From contig CP011077.1 in the NCBI GenBank assembly GCA_000963575.1, positions 1,488,001 to 1,552,000 of the forward strand: a stretch of DNA of 64,000 nucleotides, in the 5' to 3' direction. The notes under the pieces were generated by a model that was given only the letters and a program-made list of their open reading frames with translations, was not told the DNA's origin and did no database searches. Both the position numbers and the translations under genes were made by a program. Shown here piece after piece: positions 44,135-54,000 of the stretch. Position 1 is the first letter of the stretch; each line of letters starts with the position of its first letter. The stretch is from Klebsiella michiganensis (GTDB lineage Bacteria; Pseudomonadota; Gammaproteobacteria; Enterobacterales; Enterobacteriaceae).

Positions 44135-45367
44135 ATGACCGTTTCACAACTTTCATTACGAGCAGCCCGAAATCTTCACCTTGCAGCCCAGGGATTGCTC
44201 CAAAAACCTCGCCGTCGTGCACGGCCCTCTGATGTCACCGATGCAATTTCACGCATGTCGTTGCTGCAAATTGACACCATTAATATTGTGGCCCGCAGCC
44301 CTTACCTGGTTTTGTTCAGCCGCCTTGGGCAGTATGAGTCCGGCTGGCTTGACGGTGCCCTTGCGAGCGGGGAGCTTATCGAATACTGGGCGCATGAAGC
44401 CTGTTTTTTGCCGAAAAAAGATTTTGCGCTCATTCGCCATCGGATGCTGAGTCCTGAAAATATGGGCTGGAAATACCGCCCCGAATGGATGAATGAGCAT
44501 GCGGAAGATATCAGCCAGTTACTCGCTTATATCAAAGAAAATGGCCCCGTCCGCTCCGCAGATTTTGAACACCCCCGTAAAGGGGCGAGCGGCTGGTGGG
44601 AGTGGAAGCCACAGAAAAAACACCTCGAAGGGTTATTTACCGCCGGGCAGGTGATGGTAACGGAGCGGCGTAATTTTCAAAGAGTATACGATTTAACCCA
44701 TCGGGTTATGCCCCACTGGAACGACGATCTGCACCTGATTAAGCAGCCAGAAGCGGAGCAGTTGATGCTGGAAAACAGCGCCCGTAGCCTGGGGATCTTT
44801 CGTCCTGAATGGCTGGCCGATTACTACCGGCTGAAAAACCTGGCGTTAAAACCCCTGATAGAAAGTTGGCTTTCATCGGGGAATGTCATTGGTGTCCGGG
44901 TTGATAAGCTGGGGGATATGTTACTGCATCATTCGCTGCTGCCGTTACTTGAAAAAGCGCAGCAAAATCAGCTTAAAGCGACCCACAGCGCCGTGCTTTC
45001 ACCGTTTGACCCGGTAGTCTGGGATCGCCGCAGAGCAGAGGTGCTGTTTAACTTTTCCTATCGGCTGGAGTGCTACACCCCGGCGGAAAAACGCCGCTAT
45101 GGCTATTTTGTCTTGCCGCTACTGCATAAAGGCGTACTGGTCGGCAGGATAGACGCCAAAATGCACCGCAAGCAGGGGCAGTTAGAGGTGATAAGCCTCT
45201 ATCTTGAAGAAGGCGTAAAAGTTACTGATGCTTTGCAGGAAGGCCTGCGCGGTGCGCTGACGGAATTTGCGCGCTGGCAATCCGCAACGCATCTTACCCT
45301 GGGAATTTTGCCTGCTGAATTAAGCGAAAGCTGGGGGCCCGGTTGGGAAATGGCCCCGGCTGGCTAG
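44135..45367 (+). CDS. ycaQ: DNA interstrand crosslink glycosylase YcaQ
   Basis: HTH_42 (AlkZ-like) DNA glycosylase; E. coli YcaQ unhooks alkylation-type interstrand crosslinks and excises N7-alkylguanine. I start at the ATG at 44135 (MTVSQLSLRAARNLHLAAQG), giving 410 residues, the E. coli length; a 49-codon extension overlapping lpxK is rejected. The catalytic Q-x-D motif is Gln45-Ile-Asp47 in MSLLQIDTIN. The C-terminal part has LSPFDPVVWDRRRAEVLFNFSY. It lies 43 bp after lpxK. Confidence 0.96.
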   Translation: MTVSQLSLRAARNLHLAAQGLLQKPRRRARPSDVTDAISRMSLLQIDTINIVARSPYLVLFSRLGQYESGWLDGALASGELIEYWAHEACFLPKKDFALIRHRMLSPENMGWKYRPEWMNEHAEDISQLLAYIKENGPVRSADFEHPRKGASGWWEWKPQKKHLEGLFTAGQVMVTERRNFQRVYDLTHRVMPHWNDDLHLIKQPEAEQLMLENSARSLGIFRPEWLADYYRLKNLALKPLIESWLSSGNVIGVRVDKLGDMLLHHSLLPLLEKAQQNQLKATHSAVLSPFDPVVWDRRRAEVLFNFSYRLECYTPAEKRRYGYFVLPLLHKGVLVGRIDAKMHRKQGQLEVISLYLEEGVKVTDALQEGLRGALTEFARWQSATHLTLGILPAELSESWGPGWEMAPAG

Positions 45368-45415
45368 TCATTTATGCTATTCTGGTGCCGTTGATGGCAC
45401 TCATCTGGAGTAATT

Positions 45416-45598
45416 ATGGAAAGTCGTTTACTTGAAATCATTGCCTGCCCGGTCTGTAACGGCAAGCTCTACTATAACCAGGAAAAGCAAGAGCTTATCT
45501 GCAAGCCTGATGGTCTGGCCTTCCCGCTGCGTGACGGTATTCCTGTTCTGCTGGAAAGTGAAGCCCGGACGCTGACTTCAGACGAGACCAACCCATGA
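45416..45598 (+). CDS. ycaR: Trm112-like small protein YcaR (UPF0434)
   Basis: A 60-residue protein of the Trm112/UPF0434 family with a single CxxC pair (Cys11, Cys14) in IACPVCNGKL, a further Cys29, and the conserved FPLRDGIPVLL strand. Its function is not established; it is regularly upstream of kdsB. GGAG lies 7 nt before the ATG. The last codons overlap the kdsB ATG by 4 nt, so the pair is coupled. Confidence 0.95.
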   Translation: MESRLLEIIACPVCNGKLYYNQEKQELICKPDGLAFPLRDGIPVLLESEARTLTSDETNP

Positions 45599-46341
45599 GT
45601 TTTGTCGCCATTATTCCCGCCCGATATGCGTCTACGCGTCTGCCGGGTAAGCCTTTAAAAGAGATTAACGGCAAAGCAATGGTTCTGCATGTGCTGGATC
45701 GCGCGCGTGAATCCGGGGCCGAACGTATCATCGTCGCGACCGATCATCCGGATGTGGCCCGTATTGTCGAAGCGGCAGGCGGAGAAGTTTGCCTGACCAG
45801 CCCCGATCATCAGTCCGGGACTGAACGCCTGGCTGAAGTCATTGAGAAATGCGGCTTCAGCGACGACACGGTAATTGTGAACGTGCAGGGCGATGAGCCG
45901 ATGATCCCGCCGGTGATTATTCAGCAGGTTGCTAACAACGTCGCTACCAGTCAAGCCGGTATGGCGACGCTTGCGGTGCCTATCGAATCAGCGGAAGAAG
46001 CGTTTAACCCAAATGCGGTTAAGGTGGTCATGGATGCACAGGGCTATGCGCTCTATTTTTCACGCGCCACCATTCCATGGGATCGAGAGCGTTTTGCCGC
46101 TTCGCGTGAAGAGATTGGCGATACCTTCCTGCGTCATATCGGCATTTATGGCTATCGTGCCGGTTTCATCCGTCGCTACGTCAGCTGGGCACCGAGCCAG
46201 CTCGAGCAAATCGAAATGCTTGAACAGCTGCGCGTCTTGTGGAACGGCGAAAAAATTCACGTTGCCGTGGCGAAAGCCATCCCAAGTATTGGGGTGGATA
46301 CCCCTGAAGATCTTGAACGCGTCCGTCTCGCGATGCGTTAA
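45595..46341 (+). CDS. kdsB: CMP-Kdo synthetase
   Basis: 3-deoxy-manno-octulosonate cytidylyltransferase, activating Kdo for addition to lipid A. It has 248 residues. The nucleotidyltransferase signature IIPARYASTRLPGKPL is at 6-21, with NVQGDEPMIPP (metal-binding) and FLRHIGIYGYR. It shares 4 nt with ycaR and ends at a good terminator. Together with msbA and lpxK it makes this stretch an LPS cluster. Confidence 0.98.
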   Translation: MSFVAIIPARYASTRLPGKPLKEINGKAMVLHVLDRARESGAERIIVATDHPDVARIVEAAGGEVCLTSPDHQSGTERLAEVIEKCGFSDDTVIVNVQGDEPMIPPVIIQQVANNVATSQAGMATLAVPIESAEEAFNPNAVKVVMDAQGYALYFSRATIPWDRERFAASREEIGDTFLRHIGIYGYRAGFIRRYVSWAPSQLEQIEMLEQLRVLWNGEKIHVAVAKAIPSIGVDTPEDLERVRLAMR

Positions 46342-46359
46342 TTCACCTTCAGCGTGATG

Positions 46360-46390
46360 AACAAAACCGGCTAACCATGCCGGTTTTTCT
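46360..46390 (+). terminator. Terminator downstream of kdsB
   Basis: AAACCGGC (46364-46371) pairs with GCCGGTTT (46379-46386) around a 7-nt loop and continues into a T-run, about 20 bp after the kdsB stop. Confidence 0.9.
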
Positions 46391-46478
46391 TTTTCTGAAA
46401 CCCAATTGATCTGGAGTGGTGACAACTTCGCCTGGTGCGCTCATTATTAAATCAACAGTATTACCAGGGGAAATCGGT

Positions 46479-47372
46479 ATGGAATTGCTGCGTAAGGAGC
46501 TAAGTCACCTGCTGGGTGAGAAATTAAGCCGTATTGAGTGCATCAGCGAACATGCGGAAACTGCGCTTTGGTCCCTCTACGACAGCGGTGGCCACGCGAT
46601 ACCGCTGCTCGCCAAGAGTTTTACCTCCCCGGGCCTGGCAACACAGCTGGCCTGGAAAATGTCGATGCTGGCGCGTTCTGGCACTGTCCGTATGCCAGTG
46701 GTGTACGGAGTGCTGACTCACGAAGAACATCCTGGCCCGGATGTTTTGCTGATGGAGCGCCTGCGAGGGGTTCCCGGAGAAGCGCCGACCCGCACGCCAA
46801 ACCGCTGGGAGCAGCTTAAAGACCAGATTGTTGAAGGCCTGTTAGCCTGGCATCGCGTGGACAGCAGCGGCTGCGTGGGCAACGTTGACAGCACTCAGGA
46901 AAATATCTGGCCGCACTGGTACCGGCAGCGGCTCGAAGTGCTCTGGAGTACGCTTAATCAGTACCAGAACACCGGGTTAACCATGCAGGATAAACGTATT
47001 TTGTTCCGCACCCGCGAATGTCTGCCGCGCATGTTCGAAGACTTCAGCGATAACTGCGTGCTTATTCACGGCAACTTCTCTCTTCGCAGCATGCTCAAGG
47101 ATCCCCGCAGCGATCAACTGCTGGCGATGGTGAATCCCGGGGTTATGCTTTGGGCGCCGCGGGAGTATGAGCTGTTTCGTCTGGCTGAACCCGGTCAGGC
47201 CGAGAGCCTGCTTTGGCACTATTTACAGCGTGCCCCGGTCGCAGAATCTTTCCTCTGGCGGCGCTGGCTATATGTGTTGTGGGATGAGGTGGCGCAGCTG
47301 CTGCAAACCGGTCGCCTGAATAGGCCGGTTTTTGACAACGCATCTAAGTCATTACTGCCCTGGCTCTCCTGA
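46479..47372 (+). CDS. ycbJ: YcbJ, aminoglycoside-phosphotransferase-like protein
   Basis: Conserved enterobacterial protein of unknown function. I start at the ATG at 46479 (MELLRKELSHLLGEKLSR) with AGGGG 8 nt upstream, giving 297 residues, the E. coli length. The layout resembles the APH/choline-kinase fold: a possible ATP lysine (PLLAKSF, Lys46), a hinge-like LLMERLRG (91-98) and a catalytic-loop-like LIHGNFSLRSML (195-206). In true kinases this loop reads HGD; here Asp is replaced by Asn199, so it may be inactive or differently catalytic. The 3' end overlaps elyC tail-to-tail by 21 bp. Confidence 0.9.
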   Translation: MELLRKELSHLLGEKLSRIECISEHAETALWSLYDSGGHAIPLLAKSFTSPGLATQLAWKMSMLARSGTVRMPVVYGVLTHEEHPGPDVLLMERLRGVPGEAPTRTPNRWEQLKDQIVEGLLAWHRVDSSGCVGNVDSTQENIWPHWYRQRLEVLWSTLNQYQNTGLTMQDKRILFRTRECLPRMFEDFSDNCVLIHGNFSLRSMLKDPRSDQLLAMVNPGVMLWAPREYELFRLAEPGQAESLLWHYLQRAPVAESFLWRRWLYVLWDEVAQLLQTGRLNRPVFDNASKSLLPWLS

Positions 47373-48128
47373 AGAACCTTTCAGCCACTGCCAGGCGCGC
47401 CCGAGGGTTTCGTAGCCTACGCGCTCGCTGTGCATCAGCCATACCGGGTCGGGAATAGCCTTTTCCCACGGATTTAGCGGAGAGGTTACTGCCAACTGGT
47501 TGGCCGGGGCAGGGAGAGGGTGCAGTCCGGCCCGGGTGAAGAAGATCATCGCCCGTGGCAGGTGCGAAGCGGACGTCACCAGAATAAAGGGCTGCTGGCC
47601 TATCAGGTTAGCCACGGCGTGTGCTTCCTCTTCCGTGTCTTTGGGCGTGTCCAGAGTAATGATGTCGTCTCTGGTAACGCCCAGACTTTCCGCAACTCTG
47701 GCTCCAGTCTCTGCGGCGCTCACGGGGTTAGTCCTGGCCCTCGCCCCGGTAAAGATAAGTTTTGCCCCCGGATTTAGCTGTTTCAGACGAATCGCCTCGG
47801 TGAGTCGCGGTAAACTGTTGTCGATCAGATTCGAGCTGGGGGCCCAGGCCGGGTTCCAGGTGTAGCCGCCGCCCAGCACAACGATGTAGCGAGCGTTATC
47901 GCCGTGCTGACGAGTGGCGTAAGTGTCTTCGATAGGTTTCAGCATCCAGTCCGCGACGGGCTGCAGGCTAATCAGAAAAAGTACCAGCCAGCTTGCCGTG
48001 AGTAACCCTTTGGCTGTTTTTTGCCAGCGGGTAAACCACAGCAGTGCCAGGGCCACGCCCATGGTTAACAGCAGGAAAGGCAGGGGAAGCAGCAGGCCAC
48101 CAATGATTTTTTTCAGTATAAAAAGCAT
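47352..48128 (-). CDS. elyC: Envelope biogenesis factor ElyC (DUF218)
   Basis: Inner-membrane DUF218 protein; in E. coli its loss causes lysis at low temperature and a defect in peptidoglycan and undecaprenyl lipid carrier metabolism. I start at the ATG at 48128 (MLFILKKIIGGLLLPLPF) with AAGGATC upstream, giving 258 residues; a 22-codon extension is rejected. Two N-terminal membrane helices (about 8-30 and 37-55) precede the DUF218 domain with YIVVLGGGYTWNP, LIFTGARA and VTSASHLPRA. It is convergent with ycbJ and divergent from cmoM. Confidence 0.95.
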   Translation of the reverse strand: MLFILKKIIGGLLLPLPFLLLTMGVALALLWFTRWQKTAKGLLTASWLVLFLISLQPVADWMLKPIEDTYATRQHGDNARYIVVLGGGYTWNPAWAPSSNLIDNSLPRLTEAIRLKQLNPGAKLIFTGARARTNPVSAAETGARVAESLGVTRDDIITLDTPKDTEEEAHAVANLIGQQPFILVTSASHLPRAMIFFTRAGLHPLPAPANQLAVTSPLNPWEKAIPDPVWLMHSERVGYETLGRAWQWLKGSSGEPGQ

Positions 48129-48260
48129 GAAATTAGGATCCTTTTTAACCATCCGGCAGGTAAACCTCCGTGATATTACACCAGATGGGTTCATTCTCGT
48201 CCCGGCTGTGCCAAAATAGCGCTTTTGTCAGATGACCTCTTTTGCCACGGAGCTGTACCC

Positions 48261-49037
48261 ATGGGTGACCGCAATTTTGACGATATTGCCGAGAAGTTTT
48301 CGCACAATATCTATGGCACAACCAAAGGCCAGTTGCGGCAGGCGATCCTCTGGCAGGATCTGGATGCTTTCCTTGCGACACAGCCCGCAGCCTTAAAGGT
48401 GCTGGATGCCGGCGGTGGGGAGGGGCAAACGGCCACCCGTTTTGCTGAGCGGGGTCACGAAGTCGTGCTTTGCGATGTGTCCGCCGAAATGATTGCTCGT
48501 GCAAAAATGCTCGCTCAGGAGAAAGGTGTGAGCGACAACATGCATTTTGTACAATCTGCCGCTCAGGATATGGCTCAACATTTGGAAAGCCCGGTTGATC
48601 TGATATTGTTTCATGCGGTGCTTGAGTGGGTAACCGATCCTCAGGCCGTGCTAAAGGCGCTTTGGGATTGTTTGCGTCCCGGCGGCACTTTGTCGCTAAT
48701 GTTCTACAATGCAAACGGCCTGCTGATGCGAAACATGTTTGTCGGAAACTTCGAATATGTGCTGCAGGGGATGAAAAAAAATAAGCGCAAAACCCTTTCG
48801 CCCGACAATCCGCTGCAGCCAGAACAGGTCTACCACTGGCTGGAGCAAATTGGCTGGCAAATTACCGGTAAAACCGGCGTGCGGGTGTTTCACGATTACC
48901 TGCGAGATAAACACAAACAACGAGATGGTTTTGACGATTTGCTGACGCTGGAGACGCGTTATTGTCGGCAGGAGCCGTTTATCAGTCTCGGCCGCTATAT
49001 TCACGTAACCGCGTTTAAGCCGCAGAGCCAAGGATAA
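48261..49037 (+). CDS. cmoM: tRNA 5-carboxymethoxyuridine methyltransferase CmoM
   Basis: SAM-dependent enzyme, formerly SmtA, that methylates cmo5U34 to mcmo5U34 in tRNAs. I start at the ATG at 48261 (MGDRNFDDIAEKFSHNIYG) with GGAG upstream, giving 258 residues. SAM motifs are VLDAGGGEGQTATRFAERGH and a DLILFHAVLEWV strand; the C-terminus has RYCRQEPFISLGRYIHV. It is 3 bp upstream of mukF, the first gene of the cmoM-mukFEB operon known from E. coli. Confidence 0.96.
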   Translation: MGDRNFDDIAEKFSHNIYGTTKGQLRQAILWQDLDAFLATQPAALKVLDAGGGEGQTATRFAERGHEVVLCDVSAEMIARAKMLAQEKGVSDNMHFVQSAAQDMAQHLESPVDLILFHAVLEWVTDPQAVLKALWDCLRPGGTLSLMFYNANGLLMRNMFVGNFEYVLQGMKKNKRKTLSPDNPLQPEQVYHWLEQIGWQITGKTGVRVFHDYLRDKHKQRDGFDDLLTLETRYCRQEPFISLGRYIHVTAFKPQSQG

Positions 49038-49040
49038 ATT

Positions 49041-50363
49041 ATGAGTGATTTTTCCCAGACAGTGCCTGAACTGGTTGCCTGGGCCAGGAAAAATGATTTT
49101 TCGATCTCGCTACCTACGGAGCGCCTGACGTTTTTGCTGGCCGTGGCCACCTTAAACGGCGAGCGGCTTGATGGCGAGCTGAGCGAGGGAGAGCTGATCG
49201 ATGCGTTTCGTCACGTCAGCGATGGTTTTGAACAAACGAGCGAAACCATCAACGTGCGCGCTAACAACGCAATCAACGATATGGTACGTCAGCGTCTGCT
49301 CAACCGCTTTGTGAGCGAGCTTACCGAAGGCAACGCGATTTATCGCCTGACGCCTCTGGGGATAGGCATCACCGACTACTACATTCGCCAGCGTGAGTTT
49401 TCCACGCTGAGACTGTCCATGCAGCTTTCTATCGTTGCGGGCGAGCTTAAGCGCGCCGCCGATGCGGCCGATGAAGGCGGCGACGAATTCCACTGGCATC
49501 GAAATGTTTACGCGCCGCTGAAATATTCCGTGGCGGAGATTTTTGACAGCATCGATCTTACCCAGCGCATCATGGACGAACAGCAGCAGCAGGTAAAAGA
49601 CGATATTGCTCAACTGCTGAACAAAGACTGGCGGGCGGCGATTTCAAGCTGTGAGCTGCTGCTATCAGAGACCTCCGGCACGCTGCGTGAACTGCAGGAT
49701 ACGCTCGAAGCCGCGGGGGATAAGCTGCAGGCCAACCTTCTGCGCGTTCAGGATTCCACCATGGGGCGCGACGATCTTCACTTTGTCGACCGCCTCGTCT
49801 TCGACCTGCAAAGCAAGCTCGATCGCATTATCAGCTGGGGGCAGCAGGCCATCGATCTGTGGATCGGGTATGACCGCCACGTACATAAATTTATCCGTAC
49901 CGCGATTGATATGGATAAAAACCGCGTCTTTGCGCAACGTCTGCGCCAGTCGGTGCAAAGCTACTTCGATGCGCCATGGGCGCTGACCTATTCCAGTGCC
50001 GACCGCTTGCTGGACATGCGTGACGAAGAGATGGCGCTACGCGATGAAGAGGTCACCGGTGAATTGCCAAGTGAACTCGAGTTTGAAGAATTTAACGAAA
50101 TTCGTGAACAGCTGGCGGCGCTGATTGAAGCGGCGCTGCAGGTCTACAAAACGAAGCAAGTGCCCCTTGATTTGGGGGTTGTGGTACGTGACTACCTGGT
50201 GCAATACCCGCGTGCGCGCCATTTTGACGTCGCACGTATTGTTGTAGACCAGGCGGTACGCCTGGGCGTAGCGGAAGCGGATTTCACAGGATTGCCGGCG
50301 AAGTGGCAAACCATTAACGATTACGGAGCCAAGGTACAGGCGCATGTCATCAACAAATATTGA
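49041..50363 (+). CDS. mukF: Chromosome partition protein MukF (kleisin)
   Basis: Kleisin subunit of the MukBEF condensin; it bridges MukB heads and binds MukE. Its 440 residues match E. coli. It has an N-terminal winged-helix dimerisation domain (about 1-120), a four-helix bundle (about 130-290), an acidic linker (EVTGELPSELEFEEFNEIREQL) that touches the MukB head, and a C-terminal winged helix ending AKVQAHVINKY. AGGA precedes the ATG. mukE starts inside its last codons. Confidence 0.98.
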   Translation: MSDFSQTVPELVAWARKNDFSISLPTERLTFLLAVATLNGERLDGELSEGELIDAFRHVSDGFEQTSETINVRANNAINDMVRQRLLNRFVSELTEGNAIYRLTPLGIGITDYYIRQREFSTLRLSMQLSIVAGELKRAADAADEGGDEFHWHRNVYAPLKYSVAEIFDSIDLTQRIMDEQQQQVKDDIAQLLNKDWRAAISSCELLLSETSGTLRELQDTLEAAGDKLQANLLRVQDSTMGRDDLHFVDRLVFDLQSKLDRIISWGQQAIDLWIGYDRHVHKFIRTAIDMDKNRVFAQRLRQSVQSYFDAPWALTYSSADRLLDMRDEEMALRDEEVTGELPSELEFEEFNEIREQLAALIEAALQVYKTKQVPLDLGVVVRDYLVQYPRARHFDVARIVVDQAVRLGVAEADFTGLPAKWQTINDYGAKVQAHVINKY

Positions 50364-51060
50364 ACAAGTGATGCCGGTTAAACTGGCACAGGCGCTGGCT
50401 AACCCTCTCTTTCCTGCGCTCGACAGCCAACTGCGCGCCGGGCGCCATATTGGCCTCGAAGAGCTGGACAACCACGCCTTTTTGATGGATTTCCAGGAAT
50501 ATCTGGAAGAGTTTTACGCGCGCTATAACGTGGAACTGATTCGAGCGCCGGAAGGCTTTTTCTATCTGCGTCCGCGTTCCACCACGCTAATCCCACGTTC
50601 TGTGCTCTCCGAGCTGGATATGATGGTGGGTAAAATCCTGTGCTACCTCTATCTGAGTCCGGAACGACTGGCCAACGAAGGGATCTTCACCCAGCAGGAG
50701 CTGTACGACGAGCTGCTAACGCTGGCGGATGAAAATAAGCTGCTGAAGCTGGTGAACAACCGTTCCACCGGGTCCGATCTTGACCGCCAAAAGCTGCAGG
50801 AGAAGGTGCGTGCTTCACTGACCCGCCTGCGCCGCCTCGGCATGATCTGGTTTATGGGCCACGACAGCAGCAAATTCCGCATCACCGAATCGGTCTTCCG
50901 CTTCGGTGCCGATGTGCGTACCGGCGATGACCCGCGCGAAGCTCAGCTGCGCATGATTCGCGACGGCGAAGCCATGGCGGTCGAAAGCCGCCTGCAGCTC
51001 AATGATGAGAGCGATGAGCCACAACCAGGACTGGATAACGCGGAGGATGAACAGGAATGA
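50344..51060 (+). CDS. mukE: Chromosome partition protein MukE
   Basis: KITE-type subunit of MukBEF made of two winged-helix domains, binding the MukF middle region. I use the ATG at 50344 (MSSTNIEQVMPVKLAQALANP), as in E. coli, which overlaps mukF by 20 nt and gives 238 residues; an internal Met at residue 10 gives the shorter start used in some annotations. The tail is acidic (NDESDEPQPGLDNAEDEQE). It overlaps mukB by 4 nt (ATGA). Confidence 0.96.
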   Translation: MSSTNIEQVMPVKLAQALANPLFPALDSQLRAGRHIGLEELDNHAFLMDFQEYLEEFYARYNVELIRAPEGFFYLRPRSTTLIPRSVLSELDMMVGKILCYLYLSPERLANEGIFTQQELYDELLTLADENKLLKLVNNRSTGSDLDRQKLQEKVRASLTRLRRLGMIWFMGHDSSKFRITESVFRFGADVRTGDDPREAQLRMIRDGEAMAVESRLQLNDESDEPQPGLDNAEDEQE

Positions 51061-54000
51061 TTGAACGCGGAAAATTTCGCTCGCTGACGCTGGTTAACTG
51101 GAACGGTTTCTTCGCGCGTACTTTCGATCTCGATGAGCTGGTTACCACGCTTTCCGGGGGCAACGGGGCGGGTAAGTCCACTACGATGGCGGCTTTCGTT
51201 ACGGCGCTTATCCCGGACTTAACCTTGCTGCACTTCCGTAATACCACCGAGGCTGGCGCAACCTCCGGCTCTCGTGATAAAGGTCTTCACGGTAAGCTGA
51301 AAGCGGGCGTGTGTTACTCCACGCTGGACGTCATCAACTCGCGCCATCAGCGCGTTGTGGTGGGGGTTCGCCTGCAGCAGGTCGCCGGGCGTGACCGTAA
51401 AGTCGATATTAAACCGTTTGCTATTCAGGGCTTGCCGACTTCTATTCAGCCGACGCAGTTACTGACTGAAACGCTAAATGAGCGTCAGGCTCGCGTGCTC
51501 AGTCTGCAGGAGCTGAAGGATAAAGTTGAAGCCATTGAAGGCGTGCAGTTCAAGCAGTTCAACTCCATCACCGACTACCACTCGCTGATGTTCGATCTGG
51601 GTATTGTTGCTCGTCGCCTGCGCAGCGCCGCAGACCGCAGCAAATACTATCGTCTGATTGAAGCCTCGCTGTACGGCGGTATTTCCAGCGCGATTACCCG
51701 TTCCCTGCGTGATTACCTGCTGCCGGAAAACGGCGGCGTGCGTAAAGCCTTCCAGGATATGGAAGCGGCGCTACGTGAAAACCGCATGACGCTGGAAGCG
51801 ATTCGCGTTACCCAGTCTGACCGTGATTTGTTCAAGCATTTAATCTCGGAAGCGACTGATTACGTGGCGGCGGACTACATGCGCCACGCCAACGAACGGC
51901 GTATCCACCTCGATAAAGCGCTGGAATTTCGGCGTGAGCTGCTGATCAGCCGGCAGCAGCTGGCCGCTGAACAGTATAAGCACGTTGATATGGCGCGCGA
52001 GCTGGGCGAGCACAGCGGCGCGGAGGGCGATCTGGAAACGGATTACCAGGCCGCAAGCGATCACCTGAACCTGGTACAAACGGCGATTCGCCAGCAGGAA
52101 AAGATCGAGCGCTATGAAGCTGACCTCGACGAGCTGCAAATTCGTCTGGAAGAGCAAAATGAAATCGTTGCCGAGGCGCACGAGCAGCAGGAAGAAAACG
52201 AGGCCCGGGCCGAAGCCGCCGAGCTGGAAGTGGATGAGCTGAAAAGCCAGCTTGCCGATTACCAGCAGGCGCTGGATGTACAGCAGACCCGTGCGATTCA
52301 GTATCAGCAGGCGTTACTGGCGCTGGAACGCGCTCGTGAACTTTGTCACCTGCCGGATTTAACCGCCGACAGCGCCGATGAATGGCTGGACACCTTCAAA
52401 GCGAAAGAGATTGAGGCAACCGACAAGTTGCTATCGCTCGAGCAGAAGATGAGCGTAGCTCAGGCGGCGCATAGCCAGTTCGAGCATGCTTACCAACTGG
52501 TGACTGCGATCAGCGGCCCGGTGAGCCGCAGCGAAGCCTGGGACACCGCGCGTGAACTGCTGCGCGACAGCAGCAACCAGCGTCATCTGGCCGATCAGGT
52601 TCAGCCGCTGCGTATGCGCCTCAACGAGCTGGAACAGCGCCTGCGTGAACAGCAGGAAGCCGAGCGTCTGCTTGCCGACTTCTGTAAACGCCAGGGGAAA
52701 CAGTTCGATCCAGAAGAGCTTGAAGCGCTGCATGAAGAGCTGGAAGAGCGAATCGGCGCGCTACAGCAAACCGTCTCTGAGGCGAGCGAACAGCGCATGG
52801 CCCTGCGCCAGGAGCTGGAACAGATTCAGGCGAGCATTAAAACGCTGAACCTGCGCGCGCCAAGATGGATTGCGGCGCAAACCAGCCTGACCCAGCTGTG
52901 TGAACAAAGCGGGGAGCAGTTCGAAGCCAGCCAGCAGGTGACTGAGTACATGCAGCAACTGCTGGAGCGCGAGCGCGAATCCACCGTTGAGCGTGACGAA
53001 GTCGGGGCGCGGAAACGCGCCGTGGATGATGAAATCGAGCGCCTCAGCCAGCCTGGCGGTGCCGAAGACCCGCGCCTCAACGCGCTGGCCGAACGCTTTG
53101 GTGGCGTGCTGCTGTCTGAAATTTATGACGACATCGGCCTCGAAGACGCGCCGTACTTCTCCGCGCTGTACGGCCCATCCCGCCACGCCATCGTGGTGCC
53201 CGATCTTTCTCTGGTGCGTGAGCAGCTGGAAAATCTGGAAGATTGTCCGGAAGACCTGTACCTGATTGAAGGGGACCCGTCTTCGTTTGATGACAGCGTG
53301 TTCACCGTTGAAGAGATGGATGCGGCGGTACTTGTCAAAACAGCTGAACGCCAGTGGCGCTATTCCCGTTTGCCGGAGTTGCCGCTGTTTGGTCGCGCCG
53401 CGCGTGAAAATCGCCTTGAAGCATTGCATAACGAACGTGAGTCGCTGGCCGAGCGCTTCGCGACGCTTTCTTTCGATGTGCAGAAAAACCAGCGCCTGCA
53501 CCAGTCGTTTAGCCGTTTTATTGGTCAGCATTTGGGCGTGGCGTTTGAAGACGATCCAGAGGCGGAAATTCGCCATCTCAACAGCCGTCGGGGCGAGATT
53601 GAGCGGGCTATTAACAACCACGAAAATGATAATCAGCAGCAGCGCCAGCAGTTCGAGCAAGCGAAAGAGGGTGTGGCCCAGCTTAACCGTCTGCTGCCGC
53701 GTATTAGCCTGCTGAATGACGAAACCCTGGCCGATCGCTGCGATGAAATCCAGGAGCGCCTGGATGAAGCCGAAGAGTCAGCCCGCTTTATTCACCAGCA
53801 CGGTAACCAGTTGATCAAGCTGGAAGGCGTTGTCAGCGTTCTGCAGAGCGACCCTGAGCAGTTCGAACAGCTCAAAGATGACTACGCTCATGCCCAGCAA
53901 ATACAGCGTGATGCTCGTCAGCGTGCGTTTGCCCTGACCGAAGTCGTGCAGCGCCGAGCCCACTTCAGCTACAGCGATTCTGCCGCTATGCTGGACGGTA

